From positions 3,348,001 to 3,412,000 of the forward strand of contig NZ_AP022599.1 of assembly GCF_010725725.1 (NCBI RefSeq): a stretch of DNA of 64,000 nt, written 5' to 3'. Every line of letters starts with the position of its first letter. Within the stretch, counting starts at the first letter, position 1. Positions 37,108 through 51,700 of this stretch are shown here, piece by piece. The DNA comes from Mycolicibacterium pulveris. Lineage in GTDB: Bacteria > Actinomycetota > Actinomycetes > Mycobacteriales > Mycobacteriaceae. Made by a program: the position numbers and the translations under genes. The notes under the pieces were generated by a model that worked only from the letters and a program-made list of their open reading frames with translations, was not told where the DNA came from and made no database searches.

Positions 37108-38285
37108 GGGGCCGACACCTTCTCACCGTCGGCGAGCCGCTTGCCGCGCTTGGCGCTCTTGAGCCAGATCAGCGACCCCGGCTTGCGGGCTTCACGCGCG
37201 AGCAGTGTCACCGAGGCGTTCAGCGCGGCCTTCTTCAGCGCCGCGCCCGCCCTGCCGCCGACGTAGAGCGGGGTGGCCGTGTCGTCGGTGTGCGACAGCT
37301 GGAAGACACCGGCCTTGCTGCCCAGGCTGATGCACTGACCGGCCAGCGCCACGTTCAGCGGCGCCGGCGCGGTGCCCGCGATCCTGCTGCGCACCGTGTC
37401 GGCGGCCTGCGCGCCCAGCGGGGCCGCCGACGCGCAGCACATCCGCAGGGGCTGGTCCGACGGCGCGGCCGCGTCACCGGCGGCCACGATGCGGTCGTCG
37501 TCGACACTGGTCAACGTCTCATCGGTGATCAGCCTGCCGAGCGAATCGGTGCTCAGGCCGCTTTTGGCGGCCAGGTCCGGTACCCCGAACCCGGCGGTCC
37601 ACACGGTGATCGGGCTGGGCACCTCGCGTCCGTCGGCGAGCGTGACGGCATGGCGCGTCACGGCGGTGACGGTGGCGGCGGGTCCGTCGAGCACGTTGAC
37701 GCCCATCCTGGCCAGCCGTCGCGCCGCCGACCGTCGGGCGGCCGGGCTCAGGTACGGCCCGAGCACCCCACCGCAGACCAGCGTGATCGGGTGGCCCAGC
37801 TCGGCGAGTTCGGCCGCGGTCTCGATACCGGTCGAGCCGGCGCCGACGACGGTGATCGGGGTGGCGGGGCCGACGTCGTCCAGAGCCGCGCGCAGCCGGG
37901 TGGCGTACTCGAATTCGGCCATCGGATAGGCGAATTCGGCGGCACCGGGAACGGTCGGGGCGGCCACCCCGCTGCCCACCGCGTAGATCAGGTAGTCGTA
38001 GTCGAGCGTGTCGCCGGAATCGAGGACCACGATGCGCGCCGCGGCGTCGATGCGGCTGGCCCGGTCGGTGACCAGATCGATGCCCTCACCGAGCACCTCG
38101 CTGTAGTCGACGACGGCGTCGTCGGAGCCGGCGACGAGCTGGTGCAGCCTGATGCGTTCGACGAACTGCGGGCGCGGGTTGACCAGCGTGACGTCGACGT
38201 CGTCGGCCAGCCGCACTCGGTTGGCCGCGACCGTTCCGGCGTAACCGCCGCCGATGACGACGACGTGCGTGCGGGTGTCGACCAT
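37104..38285 (-). CDS. NDH-2-like FAD/NAD(P) oxidoreductase (copy 3)
   Basis: A 393-residue paralogue of the two flavoproteins downstream. Sites: VVVIGGGYAG, ITVVGAGSTGIETAAELAE and IVAAGDAAAPS. Ends in a Lys/Arg-rich tail (KSAKRGKRLADG). It is the first gene of the whole minus-strand block and is coupled to sigma copy 2 by a 4-bp overlap. GGAGAGAAGGAGACATC precedes the ATG. Probable reaction: transfer of electrons from NAD(P)H to a quinone or another acceptor; the acceptor is unknown. Confidence 0.88.
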   Translation of the reverse strand: MVDTRTHVVVIGGGYAGTVAANRVRLADDVDVTLVNPRPQFVERIRLHQLVAGSDDAVVDYSEVLGEGIDLVTDRASRIDAAARIVVLDSGDTLDYDYLIYAVGSGVAAPTVPGAAEFAYPMAEFEYATRLRAALDDVGPATPITVVGAGSTGIETAAELAELGHPITLVCGGVLGPYLSPAARRSAARRLARMGVNVLDGPAATVTAVTRHAVTLADGREVPSPITVWTAGFGVPDLAAKSGLSTDSLGRLITDETLTSVDDDRIVAAGDAAAPSDQPLRMCCASAAPLGAQAADTVRSRIAGTAPAPLNVALAGQCISLGSKAGVFQLSHTDDTATPLYVGGRAGAALKKAALNASVTLLAREARKPGSLIWLKSAKRGKRLADGEKVSAP

Positions 38286-38319
38286 GATGTCTCCTTCTCT
38301 CCAGGGTGTCGTGTTCTCG

Positions 38320-38346
38320 AGACACCGTCGAGAGCCGGGACGTAAC
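38320..38346 (-). promoter_or_regulatory. ECF41-like promoter of flavoprotein copy 3 and sigma copy 2
   Basis: Minus strand: GTTACG, 15 bp, GTGTCT, 34 bp before the start at 38285. The -10-like half and flanks (CGGTGTCTCGAG) agree with the other two sites; the -35-like half differs at two of six positions. The weaker upstream half may mean lower or different control of the sigma copy 2 operon. Confidence 0.55.
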
Positions 38347-38375
38347 GGCCGGGCAGCCCGGTGTGGTCTACATCA

Positions 38376-41275
<2,900 letters not shown>

Positions 41276-41300
41276 TTCTAGCTCAGCTTATGGTGTTGCC

Positions 41301-42155
41301 GTGAGTGACAAGCGCGCAGGCAGACGGGAGCGGCCGCCCGCACCGCAGCCGCTGACCCCGCTCATCGACGCGCACACCCATCTGGACGCGTGCGGCGCCA
41401 CCGACGCCGCGAGCGTCACCGCGATCGTCGACCGCGCCGCCGACGTCGGCGTGCAGGCCGTGGTCACCATCGCCGACGACCTGGACTCCGCGCGCTGGGT
41501 GACCGGCGCCGCCGACGCCGACCCCCGCGTGTACGCCGCCGTCGCACTGCACCCGACCCGGGCCGACGCGCTGACCGAGGAGGCCAAGGCCGTCATCGAG
41601 CGGTTGGTCGGCCACCCGCGGGTGGTCGCGGTGGGGGAGACGGGCATGGACATGTACTGGCCGGGCAGGCTGGACGGCTGCGCGTCGCCCGCGCGGCAGC
41701 GTGAGGCCTTCGCCTGGCACATCGACCTCGCCAAGCGGACCGGAAAGCCGCTGATGATCCACAACCGCGATGCCGACGCCGAGGTGCTCGACGTGCTGCG
41801 CGCCGAAGGAGCGCCCGAGACGGTGATCTTTCACTGCTTTTCCTCGGACGCGCAGATGGCCCGCACCTGCGTCGAGGCGGGCTGGCTGCTGAGCCTGTCG
41901 GGCACCGTGAGCTTCCGCAACGCGAAAGCGCTGCACGAAGCGGCGTTGCTGATACCGGCGTCGCAAATGCTGGTCGAGACCGACGCGCCGTTTCTGACCC
42001 CGCATCCGTACCGGGGTGCCCCCAACGAGCCGTACTGTCTGCCCTATACCGTGCGGGCGCTGGCCGAGCTGCTCGGCAAACCCGCCGAAGTCGTTGCATC
42101 CGAAACGACTGAAACGGCCGCGCGGGCCTACGGGCTGCCGAGTTGTTGGACGTAG
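41301..42155 (+). CDS. tatD: TatD-family metal-dependent deoxyribonuclease
   Basis: The 284-residue TIM-barrel hydrolase carries LIDAHTHLDACG (HxH metal ligands), VAVGETGMDMYW (metal-binding Glu), MIHNRDADAE and FHCFSSD (His ligands) and ETDAPFLTPHPYRG (Asp ligand). TatD proteins are 3'-5' DNA exonucleases involved in DNA repair and breakdown. GTG 41301 begins close to the divergent metS start. It matches Rv1008. Confidence 0.93.
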   Translation: MSDKRAGRRERPPAPQPLTPLIDAHTHLDACGATDAASVTAIVDRAADVGVQAVVTIADDLDSARWVTGAADADPRVYAAVALHPTRADALTEEAKAVIERLVGHPRVVAVGETGMDMYWPGRLDGCASPARQREAFAWHIDLAKRTGKPLMIHNRDADAEVLDVLRAEGAPETVIFHCFSSDAQMARTCVEAGWLLSLSGTVSFRNAKALHEAALLIPASQMLVETDAPFLTPHPYRGAPNEPYCLPYTVRALAELLGKPAEVVASETTETAARAYGLPSCWT

Positions 42156-44265
<2,110 letters not shown>

Positions 44266-44285
<20 letters not shown>

Positions 44286-45060
44286 CCAGCGAGACGAACT
44301 CCCGGCACGACGGGTAGCGCTCCGCCGGGTCCTTGGCCATCGCTTTGGCCAATATCGAGTCGAATACCCTTGGCAGCCAAGTGAATTCGCGTGACCACCG
44401 CGGGGTGGGCCGGTGCAGATGCGCGCGTATCAATCCGATGCTGGAGTCGTCGGTGAACGGCGGCGCGCCGGTCAGCAGCTCCACGGTGGTGCAGGCCAGC
44501 GCGTATTCGTCGGTGGCCGACACGGGGGCGTGCCCGGTGATCAGCTCGGGTGCGGCGTACGGCAGCGACATTTCGGCCTGGGTGGGGCGACGGCCGATGT
44601 CGTCGGTCATCGAGTGGGCCACCCCGAAGTCGATGAGCACCGCGCGCAGCCCGTCGGCGGCCGAGCCGACCCGGATGTTGGCCGGTTTGACGTCACAGTG
44701 CACGACCGCGCGGTTGTGGGTGTAGTCCAAGGCGTCGGCGATCTGGCCGAGGGCGGTGAGCCGGGCGTCCCTGCCGGCCATGGTGGCCACGCCGGCGTCG
44801 ATCACCTCCATCGTCAGCCACCCGGGCCCGCGCTCGAACACCTTCACGATGTGCGGATGATCCAACCGTCGGGCAAGCTCGAACTCCCGCCGCAGCCGGG
44901 CGACTTGGGCCTGGTGGCGGTGTTGCTCGTCGAGGATCTTCAGCGCCGCGACCCGGTCCGGGGCCGCCGCGTCGTGCACCCGGTACACCGTCGCGTACCC
45001 GCCGTGGCCGAGCACCGCGTCGACGACGTAGCGTTCGAACCGGTCACCGGGGGCAAGCAC
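44266..45060 (-). CDS. soluble Hanks-type Ser/Thr protein kinase
   Basis: The 264-residue protein is just a kinase domain. It has the glycine loop [12 protein letters not shown], the ATP lysine in AALKIL, catalytic loop HCDVKPANI (HCD rather than HRD), DFGVAHS and the AAPE motif. The activation segment is short ([18 protein letters not shown]). Lacking the Arg of HRD, it may not need activation-loop phosphorylation. There is no membrane segment or sensor domain, so it must be cytosolic, unlike most mycobacterial Pkn proteins. It lies antisense between ksgA and ispE, which I recall being adjacent in M. tuberculosis. Confidence 0.85.
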
Positions 45061-45131
45061 CGCCCCAGCCTAGGTTCAGCCCAGCCGCGCAGACGGCTGC
45101 TGGCGCCGCCGGACTCCGCTAGTGTCGTGCC

Positions 45132-46100
45132 GTGCCGACCTGGAACGGAAACACCGCCTCGGAGTGGGTGCCCACTGGGTCGGTCACCGTGCGGGTGCCG
45201 GGCAAGGTCAACCTCTACCTCGCCGTGGGAGATGTCCGCGACGACGGCTATCACGAGCTGACCACCGTTTTTCACGCGGTCTCGCTGCTCGACGAGGTCA
45301 CCGTGCGCGACGCCGACGTGCTCTCGCTGGAGATGTCGGGCGAAGGGGTGGACTCGCTGCCCACCGACGAACGCAACCTGGCCTGGCAGGCGGCGGAATT
45401 GATGGCCGAGCACGTCGGGCGCGCCCCCGATGTGGCGATCGCGATCGAGAAGTCGATCCCGGTGGCCGGCGGGATGGCCGGCGGCAGCGCCGACGCGGCC
45501 GCGGTGCTGGTGGGCATGAACACGCTGTGGGAACTCGGGGTGCCCCGGCGCGACCTGCACGCCCTGGCCGCCCAGCTCGGCAGCGACGTCCCGTTCGCGC
45601 TGCATGGCGGCACGGCGCTGGGCACCGGCCGCGGCGAGGAGCTGGCGACGGTGCTGGCCCGCACCACCTTTCATTGGGTGCTGGCGTTCGCCGACGGTGA
45701 GCTGTCGACACCCGCGGTGTTCGCCGAGCTCGACCGGCTGCGCGAAACCGGGCCCAAAGGCGGCAGGCCGGCGCGGCTGCAGGACCCGGAGCCGGTGCTG
45801 GCCGCGCTGGCGTCAGGGGATCCGAAGGCGTTGGCGCCGATGCTCGGCAACGATCTGCAACCGGCGGCGCTGAGCCTGGACCCGTCGTTGGGCGCCACCC
45901 TGCAAGCCGGTACCGAAGCGGGCGCGTTGGCCGGCATCGTGTCCGGATCCGGGCCGACCTGCGCGTTTCTGTGCGCGTCGGCGACCGCGGCCGTCGACGT
46001 CGGCGCCCGGCTGGCCGACGCGGGAGTGTGCCGCGGCGTGCGGGTGGCCAGCGGCCCGGTGCAGGGGGCCCGCGTCGTCCCGACGCCGTCCACCCTGTAA
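45132..46100 (+). CDS. ispE: 4-diphosphocytidyl-2-C-methyl-D-erythritol kinase
   Basis: The 322-residue GHMP kinase (EC 2.7.1.148) catalyses the fourth step of the MEP isoprenoid pathway. N-terminal [24 protein letters not shown] is the substrate site, [17 protein letters not shown] the ATP loop, and [13 protein letters not shown] the third GHMP motif. It matches Rv1011. GTG 45132 begins a sequence like the family; 71 bp separate it from the divergent kinase start. A hairpin terminator follows immediately. Confidence 0.95.
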   Translation: MPTWNGNTASEWVPTGSVTVRVPGKVNLYLAVGDVRDDGYHELTTVFHAVSLLDEVTVRDADVLSLEMSGEGVDSLPTDERNLAWQAAELMAEHVGRAPDVAIAIEKSIPVAGGMAGGSADAAAVLVGMNTLWELGVPRRDLHALAAQLGSDVPFALHGGTALGTGRGEELATVLARTTFHWVLAFADGELSTPAVFAELDRLRETGPKGGRPARLQDPEPVLAALASGDPKALAPMLGNDLQPAALSLDPSLGATLQAGTEAGALAGIVSGSGPTCAFLCASATAAVDVGARLADAGVCRGVRVASGPVQGARVVPTPSTL

Positions 46101-46117
46101 GCGCCCGTAGGCGCTTT
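46099..46117 (+). terminator. intrinsic terminator-like hairpin after ispE
   Basis: AAGCGCC, loop CGTA, GGCGCTT followed by TTCC: a perfect 7-bp stem with a tetraloop and a short T stretch, overlapping the ispE stop codon. This probably ends the ispE transcript before the pks16 leader. Mycobacterial terminators often lack a long U tract, so its form is acceptable. Confidence 0.6.
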
Positions 46118-46422
46118 CCGTGCACAACCTCAGTTTCGCGGGCGAACGATGTGACACGTAACTCAATTATCGCGAGAGTTTGGCAGCTACTTAAGAGTTG
46201 CATAAGATGAGCGACGGTGAAAACTAGCGGTCAAGCATCGGACGCGAGACTTTCGCCCGCCGGTACCGTCGGTGGGCGGCTCGTCAGATGTAATCGCTGG
46301 TCCGGCCCATCACCGATTCGAGACATAACCGCCGCCGATTTGTGCGCGCGTATTCGCGATGGTGCGGCTGATCGGGCGGAGCATTACACCGGGGCCTACG
46401 CCTCGGAACCGAGGAGGTTGTC
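46101..46422 (+). other. leader region of pks16
   Basis: The 322-bp gap between ispE and pks16 contains the terminator hairpin, an A/T-rich promoter candidate near 46180-46208 and about 210 bp of untranslated leader ending in CCGAGGAGGTTGTC just before the GTG start. No credible small gene was found. Confidence 0.5.
46180..46208 (+). promoter_or_regulatory. SigA-type promoter candidate for pks16
   Basis: TTGGCA (46180-46185), a 17-bp spacer, then TAAGAT (46203-46208), close to the TTGACA/TATAAT consensus with ideal spacing. It sits in the lowest-GC stretch of the gap. The transcript would start near 46215, leaving about 200 nt of leader. Confidence 0.55.
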
Positions 46423-48057
46423 GTGAGCCGATTCACCGAGAAGATGTACCGCAATGCTCGCACGGCCACGACGGGCATGGTCACCGGTGAACCGCACGCA
46501 CCTGTTCGGCACACCTGGGGCGAGGTCCACGAGCGGGCCCGTCGCATCGCCGGCGGGCTGGCCAAGGCCGGCATCGGGCTCGGTGACGCGGTCGGCGTGC
46601 TGGCCGGCTTCCCGGTCGAGATCGCCCCGACCGCGCAGGGGCTGTGGATGCGCGGCGCCAGTCTCACCATGCTGCACCAGCCCACACCGCGCACCGACCT
46701 GGCGATCTGGGCCGAGGACACGCTGACCGTCATCGGCATGATCGAGGCCAAGGCCGTCATCGTCTCGGAGCCTTTCCTGGTCGCCATCCCGGTGCTCGAG
46801 GAGAAGGGCGTCAAGGTCCTGACCGTCAGCGACCTGCTGGACTCCGACCCCATCGACCCGATCGACGTCGCCGAGGACGATCTGGCGCTGATGCAGCTGA
46901 CGTCCGGCTCCACGGGATCGCCGAAAGCCGTGCAGATCACGCACCGCAACATCTACTCGAACGCCGAGGCGATGTTCATCGGCGCCGAGTACGACGTCGA
47001 AAAGGACGTCATGGTCAGCTGGCTGCCGTGCTTTCACGACATGGGCATGGTCGGCTTCCTCACCATTCCGATGTACTTCGGCGCCGAGCTGGTCAAGGTC
47101 ACGCCGATGGATTTCCTGCGTGACACCCTGCTGTGGGCCAAGCTCATCGACAAGTACAAGGGCACCATGACCGCCGCACCGAACTTCGCCTACGCGCTGT
47201 TCGCCAAGCGGCTGCGCAGGCAGGCCAAGCCGGGTGAGTTCGACCTGTCCACGCTGCGGTTCGCGCTGTCGGGCGCCGAGCCGGTCGAGCCCGCCGACGT
47301 CGAGGACCTGCTCGATGCGGGGAAGCCGTTCGGCCTGCAGCCCGAGGCGATCCTGCCGGCCTACGGCATGGCCGAGACGACGCTGGCGGTGTCGTTCTCG
47401 CCGTGCGGCGCCGGCCTGGTGGTCGACGAGGTCGACGCGGATCTGCTGGCCGCGCTGCGCCGCGCCGTGCCGGCGACCAAGGGCAACACCCGCCGGCTGG
47501 CCACGCTGGGCCCGCTGCTGCAGGACCTGGAGGCCCGCGTCATCGACGAGCACGGCAACGTCATGCCCCCGCGCGGTGTCGGCGTGATCGAGCTGCGCGG
47601 CGAGTGCGTGACGCCGGGCTACATCACCATGGGCGGGTTCATTCCGGCGCAAGACGAGCACGGCTGGTATGACACCGGCGACCTCGGCTACATCACCGAG
47701 GAAGGCAACATCGTGGTGTGCGGCCGCGTCAAGGACGTGATCATCATGGCCGGCCGCAACATCTATCCCACCGACATCGAACGCGCCGCCTGCCGCGTCG
47801 ACGGTGTGCGTCCCGGCTGCGCCGTCGCGGTGCGGCTGGACGCCGGGCACTCCCGCGAAACCTTCGCCGTCGCAGTGGAATCCAACGCGTGGCAGGACCC
47901 CAAAGAGGTGCGCCGCATCGAGCATCAGGTCGCGCACGAGGTGGTGGCCGAGGTCGATGTGCGACCCCGCAACGTCGTGGTGCTCGGCCCGGGCACGATC
48001 CCGAAGACGCCGTCGGGCAAGCTGCGCCGCTCGACCTCGGTCTCCCTGGTCACCTAA
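46423..48057 (+). CDS. pks16: FAAL/FadD-like acyl-adenylating enzyme, Pks16-type
   Basis: The 544-residue ANL enzyme matches Rv1013 in position. Motifs: [16 protein letters not shown] (ATP loop), [15 protein letters not shown] (shared with FAALs), [21 protein letters not shown] and the C-terminal [12 protein letters not shown] with the catalytic Lys. Despite its name it has no polyketide synthase domain. It should activate a carboxylic acid as an adenylate, probably a fatty acid; the acceptor is unknown. GAGGAGG precedes the GTG start by five bases. Confidence 0.9.
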   Translation: MSRFTEKMYRNARTATTGMVTGEPHAPVRHTWGEVHERARRIAGGLAKAGIGLGDAVGVLAGFPVEIAPTAQGLWMRGASLTMLHQPTPRTDLAIWAEDTLTVIGMIEAKAVIVSEPFLVAIPVLEEKGVKVLTVSDLLDSDPIDPIDVAEDDLALMQLTSGSTGSPKAVQITHRNIYSNAEAMFIGAEYDVEKDVMVSWLPCFHDMGMVGFLTIPMYFGAELVKVTPMDFLRDTLLWAKLIDKYKGTMTAAPNFAYALFAKRLRRQAKPGEFDLSTLRFALSGAEPVEPADVEDLLDAGKPFGLQPEAILPAYGMAETTLAVSFSPCGAGLVVDEVDADLLAALRRAVPATKGNTRRLATLGPLLQDLEARVIDEHGNVMPPRGVGVIELRGECVTPGYITMGGFIPAQDEHGWYDTGDLGYITEEGNIVVCGRVKDVIIMAGRNIYPTDIERAACRVDGVRPGCAVAVRLDAGHSRETFAVAVESNAWQDPKEVRRIEHQVAHEVVAEVDVRPRNVVVLGPGTIPKTPSGKLRRSTSVSLVT

Positions 48058-48074
48058 CCCTCGTATCTTTTTGC

Positions 48075-48134
48075 GCGAGCGTGCGTGTCAGAGGGCGACA
48101 CGCCGGGGTTCAGCGCGACTTTATGCACGCTCGC
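48075..48134. repeat. 60-bp nested palindromic repeat, copy A
   Basis: The outer arms GCGAGCGTGC and GCACGCTCGC are perfect reverse complements, 40 bp apart. An inner inverted repeat (GCGTGTC ... GACACGC, 48083-48103) forms a second hairpin. A second copy of identical length, in opposite orientation, is at 57788-57847. Both lie directly behind a stop codon, 18 and 11 bp away. Confidence 0.85.
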
Positions 48135-48680
48135 GGGTGGGCTCTAGGCGTCCCGCACGCTCTCGGGCACCGAAGCCGTTATCTTCGCGGAGACGATCGT
48201 CATCTCGTAATCGGCCACCTGCCAACCACTTGAGAACACCTCGATCGGCAGCCCTTGTCCCGTCCGACGTTCTGCCGTTGTCCGTCATCGAGTTCGGCGC
48301 GTGAGCGCCGATACAGCAAACTTTGTGTCTCTCCAGGAGTGTCGGCAGGGCTACAGTCGACTGGTTTCGACTCGGGAGTGCTTGTGCGGACGTTTCGGGA
48401 GAATTTGCGAAGGCACGAGGTCTGTGAACCTTCATCTGGACTTATGACAGGGAAGTCGGGTTGGCGCCCGCGATGACCAGTGAAACGTTGCGAGCCACTT
48501 ACCGTCTCGAGGTCCGCGGAATCAGGAAAACCGCAGCTCAACAGGCTGCTTCGCGGGACGACTCAGTTGGCGGGAACGTCGTTGTTGGGTGTGGGTTCGG
48601 CGGGGACTTACGCGTGAAAAAGTCTCCTGGGCGCTGCCTTATTTCTTGCGGTAGCGCAACCTCAGCGTGTTAAGTTACTA

Positions 48681-48704
48681 CGGCCACCTAAGTGACGGTG
48701 GCCG
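48681..48704 (+). promoter_or_regulatory. 8-bp-stem hairpin in the leader of the lectin-M23 gene
   Basis: CGGCCACC, loop TAAGTGAC, GGTGGCCG forms a perfect 8-bp stem 27 bp before the start codon, just upstream of the ribosome site (GGGGGAGGG). It has no U tract, so a role in RNA stability or translation control is more likely than termination. Confidence 0.45.
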
Positions 48705-48731
48705 ACGAACGCTCCCGGGGGGAGGGTGTCA

Positions 48732-51700
48732 ATGGCATCAGGCAGGGGGTCCAGCGGCCGGCATCGTCGAGACGATGCAAGTTTCGCAAACTGCATCGGC
48801 CGAGTCGGTGCGCTTGCGGTGGCGCTTGGGGTCGGTGCAGCCGTGGCATCCAGCCCGGCGATAGCGTTCGCCGAACCAGACAAGAGCACCACGACCAAGG
48901 CCAACGATGCGTCGGTCGGTGCGGACTCCGACGCGCCGGAGTCGAACTCCACGGAGCCGACGTCGACGCCAGCGGGCGACGGTAGCTCAGACGCGACCGA
49001 TGCGTCTTCGGCAGACCCGCGCGACGGCATCGTGCAGAGTTCGGGGGGAGCCCAAACCGGGACGTACGGCGGTGGCGACGCTGCGGCGGATGGCGAAGAA
49101 GAGGGCGAAGCGGACATCTCCGCGGAGAAAACCGTATCTGACACAACAAATTCCGGAGATCAAGAAAGTGACGATGGCTCACCGTCGAACGAGGAACACT
49201 TCGCGACACCCGATTCGGTAACCCAAGCCGACAAGGCGGATGGCGCAGACGACTCGGGGGCCACCGACCCCTTGTCGACCGCTCAGAACGCCACCGAGAA
49301 CTCGGTGCCAAGCGGTGCGCTGGAACCATCGGTCTCCGCGCAACAAGCGCCCTCACCGGCCGCCGAGGATTCACTCGTCGATGACCTGGCGGATTCCCAG
49401 CCGTCGACTGTCTCCGCTTTCTCGACGCCACAAGAAGATTCGTCAGGGGCCACGTCGGTCCCCGTCGCACCGGCCGCGGCTGCATCGCCAATCAGCATCG
49501 TGACGGATCTGGTGTCAGGTTTCCTCGGGTTGATCGGTCTGGGGCCGGCAGCCACCAACGCCCCGGCAGCACCGGTGCAGTCGCCGACTTTGTGGACGTT
49601 GCTGGCTTGGGTGCGCCGCCAGATTGAGTACACGCTGTTCAACGGCACACCGACGATCGGCTACGACTCGGCACTCAACAGCCAGTCCGAGGACGGCATC
49701 ATCACCGGTGATCTGGCTGCCCATGACAGTGACGGCGACCCGCTGGGGTTCTCGGTCGCCGAGGGCCCGGCCAACGGTTCCGTGGTCATTCATCCCGACG
49801 GGATCTTCACCTACACGCCCAACGAAGCCTTCGCGGCCAGCGGGGGCGAAGACACTTTCACCGTCATGGTCAGCGACGCCGGCGCGTTCCACATGCACGG
49901 CCTGTTCGGCCTCTTTCAGCCGGGCCAAGGCCACAGCAGTACGGCGCAGGTGACGGTAACGGTGACACCAGTTGATCAGAATCATGGACCCATTGCGGAT
50001 CCGGAGAAGATCACGCGCACACCCGGCGATCCGAGCACGGGCGTGGTCACCGGGTCGCTGGGTATCAGCGATCCTGAGGGTGACGCGTTGAGGTACACCG
50101 TGGTGACCGGGCCCGCCAACGGCACGGTCACGATCGATTCCGCCACCGGCACGTACACCTACACGCCGTCGACGGCCGCTCGGCTTATCGCCGGCCTGCC
50201 GACTCCCTCTGCAAATGTGTTGTCCGTCAGCGCTGTTGAAACATCTGAGGCGCCCGGCGCGGCGTTCGACAGCTTTACCGTGTCGGTCACCGATGGGCTG
50301 AACGCACCCGTCACAATCGTGGTCGACAGCGTGCCGGTCTCACCGTTGGAAACCGACATCGGTATACCGGTCGCATACCAACCGTCACCGGCGTTCCCCG
50401 CCAGTATTGAGGCAGGACCGGATGGACGCGGTTACGTCCTCGACGGCTACGGGAAGGTTCATGCCGTCGCGCCCGACGGGAGCGTGCTGTGGTCGTCTCC
50501 GCTGTTCTCGGACGGGGATATGGTCGTGGTCGGGGCCTCACCGAGCGATTCGATGGCTGTCAGCCCCGACGGCAGCCGTCTGTATGTGGCGAAGAGCTCG
50601 CAGAGGATCGTCGGTACGGACGTCGTCGTCGACGGCTCGGTTCTCGTGATCGACACGTCGAGCGGCGCCCTCATCGACACCATCTCGGTTGGCCAATCGG
50701 CGTACGCGGTCACGGCCGCACCTGACGGCTCGTTGTATGTCACCGGTGCCGACGTCGAAATCGGTGACGAAGACCCCGTCTATACATGGCACATCCGGGT
50801 CTTCGACCCCGCCGAGGGCACTCCGATCGGTGATCCGATCCCGGTCGGGGGCATGGTTTTGGCGATCACTGTATCGCCGGACGGCAGGTACGTGTATTAC
50901 GTTGGCGGCGAGGAAAGCTCACCGTCGGGTGTGACGGTCTTCGACACTGTCACCGGCGTCAAGACACCCATCGGCCCGTCGGGCGGAGTCGCGGCGGGCA
51001 TTCCGTCGCTGCGGCCGGATGGCAAGCAGATGTACCTGATGGGCGGATCTGTCGTTGTCGACACCGATCCGACGAGCCCAACCTATCTCGACGTCGTCCA
51101 TGTTGCCGGGCCGGAGCTTTTCGGCGGATACGTCCCGATCGGCGTCGCTGCCGGTTTCAGCGCGGACAGTAGCGTCGCGTACATACCGGTCGCGTCCTAC
51201 GGCGAGGATAACCAACCCAACGGCTGGGCGATCGCCGCCGTGGACACCGTTGATTTCGGGCTCATCGAACTCTTGCCGGTCGGCGTCATGCCGACGGGAA
51301 TTGCGATGAGCAGCAACGGCCAACAGGGCTACGTCATCAACTCTGGCGTCGACTTGACCGATGCCGGCGCGCCGCCCCACGGCACGGTGTCCGTCATCAT
51401 TGTCGGTCCGGTCGGGAACTATGCGCCTACGGCCCGGATTCCGGCGTTCAAGACCGTCAACGTCGATTCCGCGACCGGCATCGTCACCGGAACCATGAAC
51501 GTGAACGACGCCGACGGTGACCCACTCACCTATGAGCTGACCTCAGGTATCGACCCGGCGATCGGTACGGTCACCGTCGACAGCGCCACCGGTATGTACG
51601 TCTTCACGCCGACCAAGCAGGCCCGCCAAAACGCCTATAAGACAGCGGGTCCGGACACCGTCACGTTTACCGTGACCGCGTCCGACGGCCAAGCCAGTGT

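Larger units (their letters stand above)
48058..48731. other. long intergenic region with palindromes
   Basis: This 674-bp gap holds the 60-bp nested palindrome (48075-48134) directly behind pks16, then about 480 bp in which I see no convincing gene, and two hairpin-forming sequences close to the next start: 48631-48657 (GCGCTGCC paired with GGTAGCGC) and 48681-48704. Short open frames (for example 48255-48476 and 48461-48673) lack ribosome sites and resemble nothing. The right part is presumably the leader of the large lectin-M23 gene. Confidence 0.5.

Noticed and set aside
46423..48057. Polyketide synthase (from the historical name Pks16)
   Set aside because: Only an adenylation-type ANL enzyme is encoded; no KS, AT or ACP domain.
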